From Candidatus Colivivens caballi (GTDB lineage Bacteria > Bacteroidota > Bacteroidia > Bacteroidales > Bacteroidaceae), in NCBI GenBank assembly GCA_018065565.1, contig JAGHSZ010000064.1, forward strand, positions 1 to 36,107: a stretch of 36,107 bases of DNA. The letters are read 5' to 3'. The notes under the pieces were generated by a model. The model had not been told where the DNA came from, ran no database searches, and worked only from the letters and a program-made list of their open reading frames with translations. The translations under genes and the position numbers were made by a program. Shown here piece by piece: positions 34,170 through 36,107 of the stretch (position 1 is its first letter; each line of letters begins with the position of its first letter).

Positions 34170-34328
34170 GGAATGAGAGTCGGACTTTCCCACTTCCCTT
34201 TCTTTCATGCCGTGGTGGTGCTCCCCTCGCATTCACCCCCATTTTTATCGCATTTACCCTCAAAAGTGGGCTTGAAGGGGGCAGATGACGAAAAAAATGA
34301 ATAAAAAGTGAAAATTTTATCAGAAAAG
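34170..34328. other. intergenic DNA before the RNA promoter
   Basis: 159 bases after the barrel gene. It contains a two-copy 21-bp repeat (34227-34268, TCGCATTCACCC and TCGCATTTACCC starting 21 bases apart) and an AT-rich stretch leading into the promoter at 34329. No gene is supported. Confidence 0.6.
34227..34268. repeat. 21-bp direct repeat, two degenerate copies
   Basis: TCGCATTCACCC at 34227 and TCGCATTTACCC at 34248 begin exactly 21 bases apart; the rest of each unit is A/T- and C-rich and less alike. Confidence 0.6.
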
Positions 34329-34360
34329 TTTGGTGGTAATAAAAAATATGACTACTTTTG
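34329..34360 (+). promoter_or_regulatory. strong promoter, TTTG-N20-TACTTTTG, with no ORF behind it
   Basis: -33 TTTG at 34329-34332 and -7 TACTTTTG at 34353-34360, an exact match to the Bacteroidota consensus. The expected start is near 34367. No coding region lies between it and the terminator at 34663. Confidence 0.85.
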
Positions 34361-34366
34361 CACACT

Positions 34367-34700
34367 GCACAACCGAAAAGTGCGGAAAAACACTGGATGC
34401 ACGCCGCTTTGATAGAGGGCTGTGCATTCCATCATCGGAAAACAGAAAAACATCATCATTAGGTGTAAATTATATGAAAATTGAATAGTACTACATTAAT
34501 GCTGTGAGTACTGGGTTGCCATCTTGTATGGGAATATAGGAGACGCAATACATATCGCTCGATAAGGGAAAAGACATAAGTCAGTAATTTTCAACATTTC
34601 CTTGCGATATGTTACTCGACAGTTAGTAGTTTTGTCGTGTTTTATTTTGTGTTTGTGTTGTGGCTACCCTTTTACGTGAAGTAAAGGGGTGGCTTTTTTT
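34367..34700 (+). ncRNA. candidate structured non-coding RNA, about 330 nt
   Basis: The region between a complete promoter and an intrinsic terminator has no convincing frame but strong folding potential. Near the 5' end AGTG/CACT (34375-34390) and GGATGCAC/GTGCATTCC (34394-34432) can form hairpins. The 3' half folds into a long rod: ACATATCGC (34550-34558) pairs with GCGATATGT (34604-34612), AAGG-AAA with TTTCCTT inside it, and outer helices GAGTA/TACTC, CTGT/ACAG and ACTAC/GTAGT close it (34490-34510 with 34613-34630). About 39 bases on the 5' side (34511-34549) stay unpaired opposite none, an asymmetric bubble in a rod as in 6S RNA. No tmRNA, RNase P or SRP signature was recognised. A 21-codon frame at 34398 is a weak alternative. 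Confidence 0.55.
34663..34700 (+). terminator. intrinsic terminator of the candidate RNA
   Basis: A 13-base-pair stem (GCTACCCTTTTAC with GTAAAGGGGTGGC, two G-U pairs) and five-base loop GTGAA are followed by seven Ts at 34694-34700. Plus polarity, upstream of phoH, with no gene of its own except the candidate RNA. Confidence 0.93.
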
Positions 34701-34786
34701 ATGCCTGGCGGGGGGGGAGGAAGGCGAATGCATGGCGATTTTGCAATTTATTTGTTTTTTCTAATCCCTAATTCCCGATTATTTCT

Positions 34787-34794
34787 TAACTTTG
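34787..34794 (+). promoter_or_regulatory. phoH -7 promoter box TAACTTTG
   Basis: TAnnTTTG box 24 bases before the ATG at 34819, the same spacing as for metF. No -33 match. It overlaps the TTG codon that opens the longer frame at 34792 and so excludes it. Confidence 0.65.
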
Positions 34795-34818
34795 CAGTGC
34801 AAAACTGGAACACTGGCA

Positions 34819-35781
34819 ATGATAGAGAAACATTATGTACTGGATGATGTCGATTTGGTCACCTTCTATGGGGTGAACAACTGCAACATGCAGATGATAA
34901 AATCACTGTATCCCAAACTGAGGATTGTGGCGCGCAGCAATGTGATGAAGGTGCTGGGCGACGAGCAGGAGATGTGTGCCTTCGAGGAGAACCTTGAACG
35001 CATGCGCTCGCATTGTGTCCGCTACAATTCGCTGACCGAGGAGGTCATCCTGCAAATCATCAGGGACCCCCGGGGCACGGCTGTGTCGCCCGCTGGCACT
35101 GTCGATGCCGACAGCACCATCTGTTACAGCATCGGGGGCAAGGCCATCACTCCCCGCAGCGAGAACCAGCGGCTGCTGGTCGAGGGTTTCCAGAGGGACG
35201 ACATGGTGTTTGCCGTGGGTCCTGCCGGTTCGGGCAAGACCTATGTGAGCATTGCGCTGGCTGTCCGTGCGCTCAAAAACAAGGAGATTCGCCGCATCAT
35301 CCTTTCGCGCCCTGCTGTCGAGGCGGGGGAGAAGCTGGGCTTCCTGCCTGGTGACATGAAGGAGAAGATTGACCCCTATCTCCAACCGCTCTACGATGCG
35401 CTGCAAGACATGATTCCTGCGCAGAAGTTGCAGGAGTATATGGAGAACCAGACCATCCAGATTGCGCCACTTGCGTTTATGCGAGGACGGACTCTGAACG
35501 ACGCGGTGGTGATACTCGATGAGGCGCAAAACACAACCACGCAGCAAATCAAGATGTTCCTCACCCGAATGGGACACAACACCAAGATGATCATCACGGG
35601 CGATGCCACGCAGATTGACCTGCCACGCTCCACGCGCTCGGGGCTGCTTGAAGCGCTCGATGTGCTAAACGGGGTGCCGGGCATCAGTTTTGTGACGATG
35701 ACCGAGAAGGACATTGTGCGCCACCGGCTTGTCACCCGCATTGTCGAGGCGTACAAGGTGTACGAGGGGAGGAGTGAGTGA
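34819..35781 (+). CDS. phoH: PhoH-like ATPase
   Basis: 320 residues from the ATG at 34819, the usual length. A small N-terminal domain (about 1-100) with YPKLRIVARSN, which resembles the KH-like/RNA-contact region of PhoH and YbeZ proteins, precedes a RecA-like ATPase: Walker A VGPAGSGKTYVSIAL (about 133-147), RPAVEAGEKLGFLPGDMKEK, Walker B VVILDEAQNTT, and the sensor GDATQIDLP. PhoH/YbeZ proteins are linked to RNA handling and ribosome maturation with YbeY, which is not in the window. The TGA stop lies in the first heptamer of the array that follows. Confidence 0.95.
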   Translation: MIEKHYVLDDVDLVTFYGVNNCNMQMIKSLYPKLRIVARSNVMKVLGDEQEMCAFEENLERMRSHCVRYNSLTEEVILQIIRDPRGTAVSPAGTVDADSTICYSIGGKAITPRSENQRLLVEGFQRDDMVFAVGPAGSGKTYVSIALAVRALKNKEIRRIILSRPAVEAGEKLGFLPGDMKEKIDPYLQPLYDALQDMIPAQKLQEYMENQTIQIAPLAFMRGRTLNDAVVILDEAQNTTTQQIKMFLTRMGHNTKMIITGDATQIDLPRSTRSGLLEALDVLNGVPGISFVTMTEKDIVRHRLVTRIVEAYKVYEGRSE

Positions 35782-35902
35782 AAAGTGAAGAGTGAAAAGT
35801 GAAGAGTGGAAAGTGAAGAGTGAAAAGTGAAGAGTGAAAAGTGAAGAGTGGAAAGTGAAGAGTGAAAAGTGAAGAGTGGAAAGTGAAGAGTGAAAAGTGA
35901 AG
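35777..35902. repeat. 7-bp tandem array AGTGAAR, eighteen units
   Basis: Eighteen perfect-length heptamers (AGTGAAA, AGTGAAG, AGTGGAA) run from the last codons of phoH for 126 bases. AGTGAAA/G alternate, giving a 14-bp superperiod. AGTGAAR is the reverse complement of the TTCACTY heptamer before manA, so the two arrays are one repeat type in opposite orientation. Confidence 0.96.
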
Positions 35903-35911
35903 ATGAGAGTG

Positions 35912-35946
35912 CCCTAAACCCTAAACTCTAAGCACTAAACTCTACA
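35912..35946. repeat. 7-bp array CCCTAAA/CTCTAAG, five units
   Basis: CCCTAAA, CCCTAAA, CTCTAAG, CACTAAA and CTCTACA follow ten bases after the AGTGAAR array. It has the same period but a different sequence. Confidence 0.8.
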
Positions 35947-36107
35947 CAGTGATGATAAGTGGTCTGAATGGGCGATTCGTATATAAAATAAGTAATAACT
36001 GTAATACAAGTTTCGCAAGCTCAACTTGCACGACCGAATGACTGAATGTCATGAGGTTTGCGACGACTCGGCGTTTATGCCGACAAAGGAGTTTCGTCCC
36101 TACGAAT
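35947..36107. other. right-edge intergenic DNA with short hairpins
   Basis: No gene is seen. Three short inverted repeats are lined up: GCAAG-CTCAA-CTTGC (36015-36029), ATGAC-TGAAT-GTCAT (36038-36052) and TCGGC-GTTTAT-GCCGA (36068-36083), with a weaker GGA-GTTTCG-TCC (36088-36099). This could be the start of a repeat element cut by the window edge. Confidence 0.5.

Noticed and set aside
34398..34463. small protein MHAALIEGCAFHHRKTEKHHH within the candidate RNA
   Set aside because: No ribosome site, odd composition, and its bases are part of a proposed hairpin; kept only as an alternative.
35912..35946. telomere-like CCCTAAA repeats
   Set aside because: Resemblance to plant-type telomere units is coincidental in a bacterial window; only two exact copies are present.

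Overview
The window looks like chromosomal DNA of a Bacteroidales bacterium, most likely Prevotellaceae (gut or rumen Prevotella/Segatella type). The evidence is: promoters of the Bacteroidota form TTTG-N19/20-TAnnTTTG (four complete examples, several -7 boxes alone); three GLPGLI-family proteins; PF14905-like outer-membrane barrels with carboxypeptidase-regulatory N-domains; GH97, GH9 and GH43-like enzymes; a DUF4332 and a DUF4827 gene; and starts without Shine-Dalgarno sites. The assignment is from protein families and promoter grammar, not from a marker gene.

Layout. 209-5760 (minus): a VUT/YhhQ-type transporter, then cobalamin-dependent methionine synthase metH behind metF, an apparent metF-metH methyl-transfer operon. 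6075-9971 (minus): a secreted GH9 endoglucanase and a three-domain phytase-like/Ig/GH43-like protein. 10112-11589 (plus): cysK and a DUF4332 protein, convergent with a 1040-residue outer-membrane barrel protein (11766-14888). 15303-17147 (minus): an ABC-F ATPase, divergent from a secreted aldose 1-epimerase (17394-18527). 18701-21563 (minus): rpe, an FKBP-like DUF4827 lipoprotein and glmM, divergent from nrnA (21773-22807). 22896-27713 (plus): GH97, aroB, rfbC, manA. 27861-30811 (plus): three GLPGLI paralogues. 30832-31507 (minus): a higBA toxin-antitoxin pair. 31548-34169 (plus): a second barrel protein. 34367-34700: a probable structured non-coding RNA with its own promoter and terminator. 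34819-35781: phoH.

Most genes are ordinary housekeeping or polysaccharide-use genes: one-carbon/methionine and cysteine synthesis, sugar-phosphate and nucleotide-sugar supply (rpe, glmM, manA, rfbC), periplasmic carbohydrate processing (GH9, GH43-like, GH97, GalM) and envelope proteins.

The unusual content lies between the genes. Co-directional intergenic gaps repeatedly hold short tandem arrays of fixed period: 22 bp at 5906-6037 and 15089-15154, about 21 bp at 28809-28871 and 34227-34268, 14 bp at 1014-1069, and 7 bp at 26548-26624, 26641-26710, 35777-35902 and 35912-35946. The 21-22-bp arrays differ in sequence but share period and small internal palindromes. The 7-bp arrays touch gene ends so closely that the stop codons of rfbC and phoH are repeat bases, and a related repeat seems to have been translated into the ABC-F linker. 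These arrays and the 34.4-34.7 kb RNA are the best candidates for something undescribed. No tRNA, rRNA, CRISPR array, transposase or integrase was seen.
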